From Kiritimatiellia bacterium (GTDB taxonomy: Bacteria > Verrucomicrobiota > Kiritimatiellia > UBA8416 > JADHWI01): a stretch of 51,617 bases of DNA. Under the pieces are notes generated by a model. It worked only from the letters and a program-made list of their open reading frames with translations. It did no database searches and was not told the origin of the DNA. Within the stretch, counting starts at the first letter, position 1. Every line of letters begins with the position of its first letter. A program made the position numbers and the translations under genes. Shown piece after piece: positions 19,304-26,691 of this stretch. The stretch is from the NCBI GenBank assembly GCA_016783565.1, contig JADHWI010000014.1, positions 1 through 51,617 of the forward strand, given 5' to 3'.

Positions 19304-19364
19304 CGTTCTTCTCCTGTATTATTCAGCGATTTTCCGCTCGACACCTCACCACAATTCTCGTCCC

Positions 19365-20555
19365 TCAAGAACTTAATTCCAGCGCCTTTTCAGCTAAAAG
19401 TTTACCTGCTTCCCGGCATTCATCCAAGGTCTCTTTTTTTGGAACGAAACGAACCTGAAGCGGCTCCCGAATCAGGTCAAATTTTATATCCTTGAGATAT
19501 TGCTCTATGTCTCTAGCCGCACCCTGAGCCCAACCGTAAGATCCAAACGCAAACCCCGCTTTCTCAGCAGGCTTCAGCCCCTTCCAATAAGTCAACACCG
19601 CCGCCATTGCCGGCATAAGGGTTTGATTCAGCGTGGGCGAACCCACAGCCACCGTAGCCGCATCCAAGACCTCCGTCGCCAGAATCGTCACATTAGAAGA
19701 ACGCACATTAAACAGCCTGACATTGACACCCGGCACGGACAAGGCGCCATCCACCAGTGCCTGCGCCATCTTTTCTGTGCTCTGCCACATCGTATCGTAG
19801 ATCACCAGTACTTTGGGCTCTTTGTGATGCGAGACCCACTTCGCATAGGCATCCTTAATCCTGTCAATATGACTGCGCCATATCACGCCATGGCTCGGAG
19901 CTATCAGGTCAATATCCAGCTCACTGGCCTGGCCGAGAACCCGCGCGATCGGCTTCGCATACAGCATGACAATATTGGCGTAGTAGGTCTTGGCCTCTTC
20001 CATCACCACGTCCATGGGCTCTTCATCATCAAAACGATGCGCAGACGCATAGTGCTGCCCAAACGCATCCATTGAGAATAGAATCTTCTCCTCAGGACAA
20101 TAGGTAAACATGGACTCCGGCCAATGGACCATCGGCGTCTCAAGAAACGAGAGGCTTCGCTTACCAAGCGACAAACTGTCGCCACTGCCGACAATCTTGA
20201 ACGTCCATCCCGTCGTATCAAAATGTGCATCCAATGCATCACGACAACGGGCATCACATACAATCTCAATTCCGGGACAGGCCTGTATAACAGCAGGAAT
20301 ACTTCCAGCGTGATCAGGCTCAGCATGATTAATCACAAGATAATCCACCTTCTCCAGGGGCACCAGGGCCGAGACGTGATCCAGCAACACCTGGGCATAA
20401 GGCGCCTTGACCGCATCAATCAGGGCCACCTTCTCATCTCGAATAAGATAGGAATTATACGATGACCCCCGATTCGTGAAATACCCGTGAAAATCACGAA
20501 CCGTCCAATCCACATACCCAACCCAGTCAACACCCTCTTTCAACGTCGTATTCAT
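19365..20555 (-). CDS. Flavodiiron protein (oxygen/nitric oxide reductase, FprA/ROO type)
   Basis: A 396-aa protein with an N-terminal metallo-beta-lactamase diiron domain and a C-terminal flavodoxin domain. Diiron ligands are visible: H77-x-E79-x-D81-H82 in [10 protein letters not shown], then His in MVHWPESM, Asp in SMDAFG and His in APSHG. The flavodoxin part starts near residue 250 ([16 protein letters not shown], the phosphate loop). It reduces oxygen to water or NO to N2O, with electrons usually from rubredoxin. No rubredoxin domain is fused, and none is nearby. Its ATG overlaps the stop of the upstream DUF255 gene by 4 bp (ATGA), so the two are translationally coupled. Confidence 0.96.
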   Translation of the reverse strand: MNTTLKEGVDWVGYVDWTVRDFHGYFTNRGSSYNSYLIRDEKVALIDAVKAPYAQVLLDHVSALVPLEKVDYLVINHAEPDHAGSIPAVIQACPGIEIVCDARCRDALDAHFDTTGWTFKIVGSGDSLSLGKRSLSFLETPMVHWPESMFTYCPEEKILFSMDAFGQHYASAHRFDDEEPMDVVMEEAKTYYANIVMLYAKPIARVLGQASELDIDLIAPSHGVIWRSHIDRIKDAYAKWVSHHKEPKVLVIYDTMWQSTEKMAQALVDGALSVPGVNVRLFNVRSSNVTILATEVLDAATVAVGSPTLNQTLMPAMAAVLTYWKGLKPAEKAGFAFGSYGWAQGAARDIEQYLKDIKFDLIREPLQVRFVPKKETLDECREAGKLLAEKALELSS

Positions 20556-22762
20556 TCCTGATTGCTCCCGCTCTTTCTCTCAAATGTTTCCCATGCTGAC
20601 TCCACATGGCCTTTTGCCATCCGGCGCAACACGCTATCAACTTCATCCGCCTGCGTCATGGGTTTTCTGCATGAGAAATTCTCGCACAGAAAGACGCGCA
20701 CCGTATCCGTCGGCTCGCGCCCGGAGAACAATGGCCAATCATAGATCTTCGCCTTGCCTCCCATGTGCCCCGTTACGATCCGATCCGGATCAAATACACC
20801 CCAAACCACCTGCTGCAATTTAGCCAGCGACGGATCCGTCTTCTTTCCACTCAATACAATTTCCCGAGACGGTGCACGATGGAATTCTGCCGCCGCCAGA
20901 AGCTGATATACCGCCGACGGGTGCTGTTTCAACAATCGCCCGAAGACAACAAAGGTCTCCTCTGCATGACGCGCATAGCGCGCATCACCGGAAAACCGCG
21001 CCAGTCGAGCACATGCCAATGCTGCCAGCGCATTGCCGGATGGCACCGACGCATCATAGTAAGGTTTCAGCCGTGCAGGCAACCGATCATGCCGTGCCGA
21101 AGTCTGAAAAAAACCATGATCCTTTTCATCCCAGAAAGACTTGACCATTTCGTCGATCAACATCCGTGCCTGACTAAGCCAGCGAGGCTCCAGCGTCGCT
21201 TCATGCAGGTCCAGCAGCGCATTGGCAAACGCCCCGTAATCCTCCAGAAATCCCGGCACGTTCACTTTCCCCGCGCGCCAGGTACGCCACAGTTTTCCAT
21301 TAATCAGCATCGCATCCAGGATATGCGATGCAGCCGCCTCAGCCGCCTGACGATAACGCTGTTCACCGAAGACTTGAAATCCGCGCGCAAACGCAGAGAT
21401 CATCAGCGCATTCCACGAAACAATAATCTTGTCATCCTTCGCGGGCCTCACCCGTTTGCTCCGTACCCGCAATAACTGTTTACGCATGCCGGCAAGCTGC
21501 GCGTTTAATTGCGTAATCGTTATCCCCTGGGCTTCTGCAAAGGTCGCCAATTGCTGCGGCACATGCAGGATGTTCTTACCCTCAAAATTTGCTCCCTTGC
21601 TCACCCCGTAAAAAGCGCAGAACTGCGCACCCTTCTTTTCACCTAAAATCTTCAGTATCTCTTCACGCGACCAAATATAAAAAATGCCTTCATGCCCCTC
21701 GCTATCCGCATCCTCAGATGCATGAAAGGCACCACACGGATCTCGCATATCACGAAGAATATAGTCGAAGATTTCGCGCGCCACCCGCTGGTAGTCTTTT
21801 CGTTCGGTCACCAGCCATGCGTCGGTATACGTGCCCGCTAAAAGCGCATTGTCATACAACATTTTTTCAAAATGAGGCACCAACCACTCATGATCCACCG
21901 AATACCGGTGAAACCCGCCGCCAACCTGGTCGTACATGCCGCCGGCAGCCATACGGTCAAGCGTTACCTCCAACATGCGCCTGCTATCCTTATTCCCCGT
22001 TCTCTGCACATGTCGCAACAAAAGATTCATAGCCGCAGCAGAAGGAAATTTGGGCGCACGACCAAATCCGCCCCACTGCGGATCAAACTGCATCCTCATG
22101 ACATCGACCGCCTGGGCGGTTAACGCACCCGGTGCGCCTTCAGCGGAATCCCCATAGGACCGAACTGCACTCAAACGCTCTCCCAGCACCTTTGCCTGCT
22201 TCAGAACGTCCTCATTCTCATCACGCCATAGTGCAACAATTTGCTCAAGCAGTTTCTTAAATCCGGGACGTCCATAGCGATCATCAGGGGGGAAATAGGT
22301 GCCACCGAAAAAGGGGTGCAGGTCCGGCGTCAAAAAAACCGTCAACGGCCATCCCCCACTACCGGTCATCATCTGCACGGCATCCATGTACACCGCATCC
22401 ACGTCAGGACGCTCCTCACGGTCTACCTTAATCGACACAAAATCCCGGTTTAGAATCTCCGCTATATCACCATCCTCAAATGATTCCCGTTCCATCACAT
22501 GACACCAGTGGCAAGCGGAATAGCCAATGGAAAGGAAGATCGGCTTGTTCTCTTTCTTAGCTTTAGCAAGCGCCTCTTCTCCCCACGGATACCAGTCCAC
22601 AGGATTATGTGCATGCTGCAACAGATAAGGGCTGTTGGCCTGCACAAGGCGATTGGTGAAACGGTGTTCCCCGGAAGGAACTGACGAATCTCCAGACGCA
22701 GTCAAATGCGTTGCGGCTATCGCAGTAATCATGAAAATAACCCCTGCATTGAATCGTGCCAT
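20552..22762 (-). CDS. Thioredoxin-domain DUF255 protein (YyaL/SPATA20 family)
   Basis: A 736-aa exported protein. An N-terminal hydrophobic signal is followed by the DUF255 thioredoxin-fold domain with its hallmark CHWC (Cys84-Cys87), preceded by [13 protein letters not shown]. The long C-terminal half resembles the (alpha/alpha)6 barrel of N-acylglucosamine epimerase-like enzymes. Family members are widespread and poorly characterised. The start at 22762 puts the signal at the N terminus; a further ATG at 22777 adds five residues. It is coupled by a 4-bp overlap to the flavodiiron gene. A terminator on the same strand lies just upstream, so it needs its own promoter or read-through. Confidence 0.9.
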   Translation of the reverse strand: MARFNAGVIFMITAIAATHLTASGDSSVPSGEHRFTNRLVQANSPYLLQHAHNPVDWYPWGEEALAKAKKENKPIFLSIGYSACHWCHVMERESFEDGDIAEILNRDFVSIKVDREERPDVDAVYMDAVQMMTGSGGWPLTVFLTPDLHPFFGGTYFPPDDRYGRPGFKKLLEQIVALWRDENEDVLKQAKVLGERLSAVRSYGDSAEGAPGALTAQAVDVMRMQFDPQWGGFGRAPKFPSAAAMNLLLRHVQRTGNKDSRRMLEVTLDRMAAGGMYDQVGGGFHRYSVDHEWLVPHFEKMLYDNALLAGTYTDAWLVTERKDYQRVAREIFDYILRDMRDPCGAFHASEDADSEGHEGIFYIWSREEILKILGEKKGAQFCAFYGVSKGANFEGKNILHVPQQLATFAEAQGITITQLNAQLAGMRKQLLRVRSKRVRPAKDDKIIVSWNALMISAFARGFQVFGEQRYRQAAEAAASHILDAMLINGKLWRTWRAGKVNVPGFLEDYGAFANALLDLHEATLEPRWLSQARMLIDEMVKSFWDEKDHGFFQTSARHDRLPARLKPYYDASVPSGNALAALACARLARFSGDARYARHAEETFVVFGRLLKQHPSAVYQLLAAAEFHRAPSREIVLSGKKTDPSLAKLQQVVWGVFDPDRIVTGHMGGKAKIYDWPLFSGREPTDTVRVFLCENFSCRKPMTQADEVDSVLRRMAKGHVESAWETFERKSGSNQE

Positions 22763-22781
22763 AACAAATACCGCCATACCG

Positions 22782-22818
22782 AAAAAAAAGGGCGAAACCG
22801 AAATGCACGGTTCCGCCC
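22782..22818 (-). terminator. Rho-independent terminator after the Cys-rich gene
   Basis: On the minus strand, an 11-bp stem (22808-22818 with 22790-22800, one G-U wobble) with a 7-nt loop is followed by eight U (22789-22782). The wobble pairs only in minus-strand RNA, so direction is clear. It should end transcription of the unit that includes the Cys-rich exported protein. Confidence 0.88.
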
Positions 22819-22875
22819 TAAAAAGTTCATCGAAGGATTTCTCCGACGTTCAGAGCCACGTTGTGGTCTCTGGTG

Positions 22876-23223
22876 CTACTTTTTCTTTGTGCAAGTCCCG
22901 CCTGCCTTTTTCTTTGCAGCCTCATTGACCTTGGGACACAATTTGCACTCTTTCCCAGCAGCACAAGTCTTGCACTTAGCCCTTTGTGCAGCACAAGCCT
23001 TTGCACACTTCTTACACATCTTGTCAGCAGTGCATTTCTTACAATCGCTTTTCACTGCACACTTACCCGCCAGAGGGCAAGATGGCGCGGCTGGCTTCTC
23101 GATCTTCTTATGCGTATGATCGGCTCCACCACCGCAAGCACCACAACCAGCCTGAGCTGTAAGCGGTACCGCAAACCATGCCACTGCCATTGCCACTAGA
23201 CATACTGGTAACATCTTTTTCAT
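22876..23223 (-). CDS. Exported Cys-rich protein (115 aa)
   Basis: A 115-aa protein with a clear signal peptide (MKKMLPVCLVAMAVAWF, cleavage after AQA at residue 25). The mature part has 14 Cys and about 20 Lys, in repeated CxxC units (CKKC, CKKC, CKTC, CKLC), plus a short HTH histidine patch. There is no catalytic fold I recognise; it resembles a metallothionein-like or structural disulfide-rich periplasmic protein. AGGAG precedes the ATG at 23223, while the longer frame to 23346 adds a non-signal leader. It lies downstream of a thioredoxin-fold lipoprotein and just before a strong terminator. Metal binding and thiol storage are both possible; neither is shown. Confidence 0.85.
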   Translation of the reverse strand: MKKMLPVCLVAMAVAWFAVPLTAQAGCGACGGGADHTHKKIEKPAAPSCPLAGKCAVKSDCKKCTADKMCKKCAKACAAQRAKCKTCAAGKECKLCPKVNEAAKKKAGGTCTKKK

Positions 23224-23430
23224 CTCGTCTCCTCTTCCTCTTTTGTTTATCACTCTAATACAATACATCCAGGACCATCCCGAATATAACATCGTCAACC
23301 TATCACTTTTTCTTGTTTCGTACATCACAAATGTTTCGAGATCCACACCACATCACATGCGTATGACTCCGAGTTACAATTTCGCGTTGCCCTTTGTTAT
23401 GTGCATGCTTCCGCTCGGCCGTCTTCATCT

Positions 23431-23943
23431 CTATTTCTTCCCTCCAATCAACTCTTTGAGGTGAGCCACATAAGCCTCGGGACCACCTCTCTGATAGCCC
23501 GTTTTTTCCAGAACCTTCCCTTCGGCATCCAGAATCAAAACAGTCGGGAACCCACGAATCCCGTAAGTCTCCGACAATGCCTGATTCTGCTTTTGCGTTG
23601 CCTCGGGAAGCTTCTTGCGGGAGGGAAAGTCTGCAAGAAAGAGGACAAGATTATCCTCTGCATAGGCCTGAAAGGCCGCTTTCGAAAACACCTCTTTGTC
23701 CAGCTTGATGCACCATCCGCACCAATCCGAACCCGAAAAATCTGCCAGTATCGGGCGAGCTTTCTCCGCCGCCATTTTCTTAGCCGCTTCAAAATCAGTC
23801 AACCACTCAACCTCTTCATGAGCTGCGGCCTGTTCGGGTGCAGCCGGAACAGCAGGAGGCCCCGCTTTCTCCGCACTGCAAGACGTCGTGACCAACATCG
23901 CTAACACCATCAAAACCATTGCATACTTAATTAACAAACTCAT
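23431..23943 (-). CDS. Thioredoxin-fold lipoprotein
   Basis: A 170-aa protein with a signal peptide and a possible lipobox (LVTTSC, Cys22), so probably a periplasmic lipoprotein. A low-complexity Ala/Pro linker follows, then a thioredoxin fold with the active site WCGWC (Cys75, Cys78) in GSDWCGWCIKLD and the cis-Pro loop GFPTV (Pro133). It likely acts as a periplasmic thiol-disulfide exchanger. The ATG at 23943 and the GTG at 23946 both have AAGGAG at reasonable distance. It is the second gene downstream of the sigma-54 promoter. The lipobox -3 residue is Thr, not Leu, so lipidation is uncertain. Confidence 0.9.
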   Translation of the reverse strand: MSLLIKYAMVLMVLAMLVTTSCSAEKAGPPAVPAAPEQAAAHEEVEWLTDFEAAKKMAAEKARPILADFSGSDWCGWCIKLDKEVFSKAAFQAYAEDNLVLFLADFPSRKKLPEATQKQNQALSETYGIRGFPTVLILDAEGKVLEKTGYQRGGPEAYVAHLKELIGGKK

Positions 23944-23980
23944 CACAGGAGCTCCTTATCAATCACCGTTCATCATATCA

Positions 23981-24208
23981 CTACGCAACAAAACGCTCCG
24001 TATCCACGTCCCACGTGCCCATAGAACGGTGTATTTCTCGTTCAAGGGCGGCACGCGCCCTGATTTTGTATGCACAGTCCCTCACAACCCCGGACAACAC
24101 AGCACAACTGTCATCTGTGTCATCATGCTCGCCTGTGGCTGCAAGCTCCAGAAGCTGCCCTGCAGCTTGCAGCACTTCAGCGATGAATTGCGTGCGTCGA
24201 CATGCCAT
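23981..24208 (-). CDS. Small hypothetical protein, first gene of the sigma-54 unit
   Basis: A 75-aa, probably helical, cytoplasmic protein with Cys at residues 3, 34 and 45. The C-terminal part (DCAYKIRARAALEREIHRSM) is strongly amphipathic with a charged face. I do not recognise a family. The ATG at 24208 has AAAGG 8-9 bp upstream; the ATG at 24217 is too close to that site. It begins about 30 bp downstream of the predicted sigma-54 start site, which is good support that it is real. It precedes the thioredoxin lipoprotein by 37 bp, so they are likely cotranscribed. Its function is unknown. Confidence 0.7.
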   Translation of the reverse strand: MACRRTQFIAEVLQAAGQLLELAATGEHDDTDDSCAVLSGVVRDCAYKIRARAALEREIHRSMGTWDVDTERFVA

Positions 24209-24247
24209 ATCTCTCATCCTTTACCTTCATTTGCCAAAAGAGAGTAT

Positions 24248-24263
24248 CGCTAGATGCGTGCCA
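24248..24263 (-). promoter_or_regulatory. Sigma-54 (-24/-12) promoter
   Basis: The minus strand reads TTGGCACGCATCTAGCGA (24264-24247). The consensus TGGCACG-N4-TTGC is matched 7/7 at -24 and 3/4 at -12, with the GG (24262-24261) and GC (24250-24249) exactly 10 bp apart. The start site would be near 24238, 30 bp before the small gene. A sigma-54 activator gene lies directly upstream. Confidence 0.85.
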
Positions 24264-24349
24264 AGCAGGCAGGCAAAATAAACATATCACGCAACCTGTT
24301 CCACTCCAATACCTTGCACAAACAACGCCGGAAGAGCAAAAATTTAAAC

Positions 24350-24408
24350 TGTCTCATTACGACCCACACGAATCAGTTACAATGAGACATTCCCAGAGGA
24401 ATGAGACA
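24350..24408 (-). promoter_or_regulatory. Three copies of TGTCTCATT: candidate enhancer (UAS)
   Basis: On the minus strand TGTCTCATT occurs at 24408-24400 and 24389-24381 (direct, 19 bp apart, close to two helix turns), and in inverted form (AATGAGACA) at 24358-24350. The sites lie about 90-150 bp upstream of the -24/-12 promoter, the usual distance for enhancer-binding activators. They begin 10 bp beyond the end of the activator gene. Fis-type activators bind such inverted or repeated sites. Confidence 0.72.
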
Positions 24409-24417
24409 CCGCAACGC

Positions 24418-26154
24418 CTATTCTCGAGACTCAAAAAAGCGATACAGCGTCGCGCGCGAAACGCCCAGCAGCTTCGCTGCAGCCACCTTGTTCCCTCCCG
24501 CTTCACGAAGCGCACTGCGAACAGATGCATCATCCAGCTTCTGTCGCCGTCGCCGTGTGGTCGGCGTACGCGATGCACCGGACCGTGTCGGCGGCATATG
24601 CTCGGGATCAATCGTACCACCACGACATTTCACCAATGCAAATTGAATCCAGTTCTGTAATTCGCGAACATTACCCGGCCAGTCATAATTCAACATCATG
24701 TCCATCGCTTCATCAGAAATCTGCACGTCATCCTTGCCCGTATCTTTCAACACCTGAGCGAGCACATGATTAACCAAAAGCGGAATATCATTACGACGTT
24801 CGCGTAGCGGCGGAACAAAAATCGGCACAACATTCAAGCGATAATACAGATCTTCCCGAAATCGCCCCGTTTCAATCTCTTCTTCCAGGTTCTTATTCGT
24901 AGCACTGATCACGCGGACATTCACCGTTATCGTCTCTTCACTCCCCACGCGCTCAAAAGTACCTTCCTGTAAAACACGCAGCAACTTGACTTGCATAGCC
25001 AACGAAATATCGCCGATCTCATCCAAGAAGATGGTGCCCCCATCCGCGAGCTCAAAACGCCCTTTCTTATCGCGAATGGCCCCCGTGAAAGCCCCCTTGG
25101 TATGACCAAAAAGTTCGCTCTCCAACAACGACTCCGGCAGTGCACCACAATTGACAGGCACAAAAAGCTGATTAGCCCGCGGACCCTCGTTGTGAATCGC
25201 TGCAGCAATAAGCTCCTTGCCGGTACCGCTGTCTCCCTGAATCAAAACCGGCACAGAGCTATCAGCGAGATCACTGATAAGGTCAAATATCTCCAGCATT
25301 TTATCATCGCGACCAATGATGCCTGCAAAATGCTCAATCTCCCGCGCACGCCGCGCAAGGCGATGCTCGCGAGTCTGATCCCGAAAGACCGCCATCACAC
25401 CAGCCAAAGCTTCAGAACCATCAGATGCATTGACGGGGTATACCGTCATATCGACTTGGCGTCGCTCACCGCTTTTTGTGGCGATCGCAATATTTCTTTG
25501 TTGCGGCAAAGAGGGCAACACAGCCGGATCACAAAACAAACATTTTCCGCTGCAAAGATTCCCGGGAAACACATCGTGACAATCTTTTCCCATCGCCTCT
25601 TTGCGACTATACCCGCTAATCCGCTCGGCCGCCGCATTCACATAACAAATACGACGCTCCAGATCATGCGCAATAATGCCATCATGCACACTGTCCAAAA
25701 CCGTGCGCGTGTGAGCACCACTCGTCAGCAATGCAGAAAGAACACCGTGGTTGCAAAAATACTCCACCAGACGGTGCAGCTCGTCGCGCGCTTCCCGATA
25801 ACTGACAGCATCAGAATGATCCAGCGTATTCACAGAAGGTTCAAGCGGAAGATCCCACTTGATGACTACCGGCATGCCCGGAAGTTGCGGACATTGCGCC
25901 AAAACGGGAGAACATAAGGCCAACACACAATCAAACTCATAAAGATGCACATCACGCAACATCGCCACATCTGCCACGTCGGCTTCTATCCCAACTTCCG
26001 CCATCGCCTTTTGGGCTCCCTCCGGAAGATCGGACTCAGGTGCAACACAGGCGCCGCTGAACTCCCATTGCCCACTAGACACACTCCGGGCAAAGGCCAC
26101 AGCCATACCGCAACGCCAACGACATTGACTATCAAGAAAAAGCACCCGTTTCAT
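24418..26154 (-). CDS. Sigma-54-dependent activator: ArsC/LMW-PTP-like, PAS, AAA+ and Fis domains
   Basis: A 578-aa enhancer-binding protein. Residues 3-135 resemble thioredoxin-coupled arsenate reductase/LMW-PTP: start VLFLD, with Asp8 where the nucleophilic Cys is expected and Arg14 in the P-loop position. Further on is [10 protein letters not shown] with Cys81 and Cys88 (CX6C), then WDLPLEPS near the family's acid loop. A PAS domain (about 150-265) contains Cys192, 201, 205 and 208. The AAA+ domain has GDSGTGKE (307-314), GAFTGA (354-359, the sigma-54 contact) and FLDE. A Fis helix-turn-helix closes the protein. The ATG 26154 is preferred to TTG 26157; no strong ribosome site. Probably acts on the UAS directly downstream. 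Confidence 0.93.
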   Translation of the reverse strand: MKRVLFLDSQCRWRCGMAVAFARSVSSGQWEFSGACVAPESDLPEGAQKAMAEVGIEADVADVAMLRDVHLYEFDCVLALCSPVLAQCPQLPGMPVVIKWDLPLEPSVNTLDHSDAVSYREARDELHRLVEYFCNHGVLSALLTSGAHTRTVLDSVHDGIIAHDLERRICYVNAAAERISGYSRKEAMGKDCHDVFPGNLCSGKCLFCDPAVLPSLPQQRNIAIATKSGERRQVDMTVYPVNASDGSEALAGVMAVFRDQTREHRLARRAREIEHFAGIIGRDDKMLEIFDLISDLADSSVPVLIQGDSGTGKELIAAAIHNEGPRANQLFVPVNCGALPESLLESELFGHTKGAFTGAIRDKKGRFELADGGTIFLDEIGDISLAMQVKLLRVLQEGTFERVGSEETITVNVRVISATNKNLEEEIETGRFREDLYYRLNVVPIFVPPLRERRNDIPLLVNHVLAQVLKDTGKDDVQISDEAMDMMLNYDWPGNVRELQNWIQFALVKCRGGTIDPEHMPPTRSGASRTPTTRRRRQKLDDASVRSALREAGGNKVAAAKLLGVSRATLYRFFESRE

Positions 26155-26260
26155 CAATGCAACTTATAGCGCGCATCGCTGCAGGGGAAAAGAGAGAATT
26201 TCACACAAATCTGAAAAGGCATGCACAGAGAATACTGAAGTGATCCGCACATAATGGGGC

Positions 26261-26287
26261 AGACACGGGGGGCTCCCCCCCGTGTCT
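26261..26287. terminator. Perfect 12-bp GC-rich hairpin without U tract
   Basis: AGACACGGGGGG (26261-26272) pairs perfectly with CCCCCCGTGTCT (26276-26287) around a 3-nt loop. It lies 30 bp past the stop of the 56-aa membrane gene (minus strand). Neither side has a run of U, so it may be a pause, RNA-end protector or weak terminator rather than a classic one. Confidence 0.55.
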
Positions 26288-26316
26288 TCACGTCTCATCC
26301 TGAGCACCGCTCTCCG

Positions 26317-26487
26317 TTAGAACGGTTTAACCACAGTAGGCCCCTGGCTCAGGACAATAGCGCCGATCAGTATGATCAACGTAACGCATACGGAGAGCAT
26401 CAGAAACGCCACGGCACCCAGGCCTTCCCCGGCTTCCTCACCTTTGTTCCATATCTCTCCAGCATTCTGTCTTTCAACAGTTTGCAT
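26317..26487 (-). CDS. Small single-pass membrane protein (56 aa)
   Basis: A 56-aa gene with AGGAG 7-8 bp before the ATG at 26487 and a TAA at 26317. The N-terminal 22 residues are polar and acidic (EIWNKGEEAGEG), and residues 24-47 form one strong hydrophobic helix (AVAFLMLSVCVTLIILIGAI), followed by a short tail SQGPTVVKPF. There is no cleavable signal. A candidate sigma-70 promoter lies upstream and a strong hairpin downstream, so it looks like a stand-alone unit between the sigma-54 activator and the histidine kinase. Its function is unknown. Confidence 0.7.
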   Translation of the reverse strand: MQTVERQNAGEIWNKGEEAGEGLGAVAFLMLSVCVTLIILIGAIVLSQGPTVVKPF

Positions 26488-26530
26488 CGTTCTTCTCCTG
26501 ATTGACTATAAACCCCACCGCTCAACAAGA

Positions 26531-26558
26531 AGTATAGCGAATCGAACAAACAGGACCA
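26531..26558 (-). promoter_or_regulatory. Candidate sigma-70 promoter of the 56-aa gene
   Basis: Minus strand: -10 TATACT (26536-26531, 5/6 match), 16-bp spacer, -35 TGGTCC (26558-26553, 3/6). The -10 is good and the -35 weak, which is common for activated or extended promoters. Start site about 35-40 bp before the ATG. Confidence 0.35.
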
Positions 26559-26634
26559 GTCGGGGAGCCCCTGATTCTGCTATAGGGGTTTCCCTGATGC
26601 CATGGCGCATTTCGGTCGAAACTTTCGCATTGCA

Positions 26635-26653
26635 GAACCGTTTCGAACGGTTC
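26635..26653. promoter_or_regulatory. Inverted repeat upstream of histidine kinase
   Basis: GAACCGTT-TCG-AACGGTTC, an 8-bp perfect inverted repeat with 3-bp spacer, ends 38 bp before the kinase start. It could be an operator for the kinase gene or a short RNA hairpin in its leader. A single AACGGTT half-site also occurs at 26322-26328. Confidence 0.4.
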
Positions 26654-26691
26654 AGTATCTGAATAGGTGCAGCGTCAAAAAAGGGTACACC

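Noticed and set aside
23224-23346. Longer N-terminal extension of the Cys-rich exported protein
   Set aside because: It would bury the signal peptide, whereas ATG 23223 has a good AGGAG.
22541-23471. Plus-strand frames across the Cys-rich and DUF255 genes
   Set aside because: They are antisense shadows of strong minus-strand genes.
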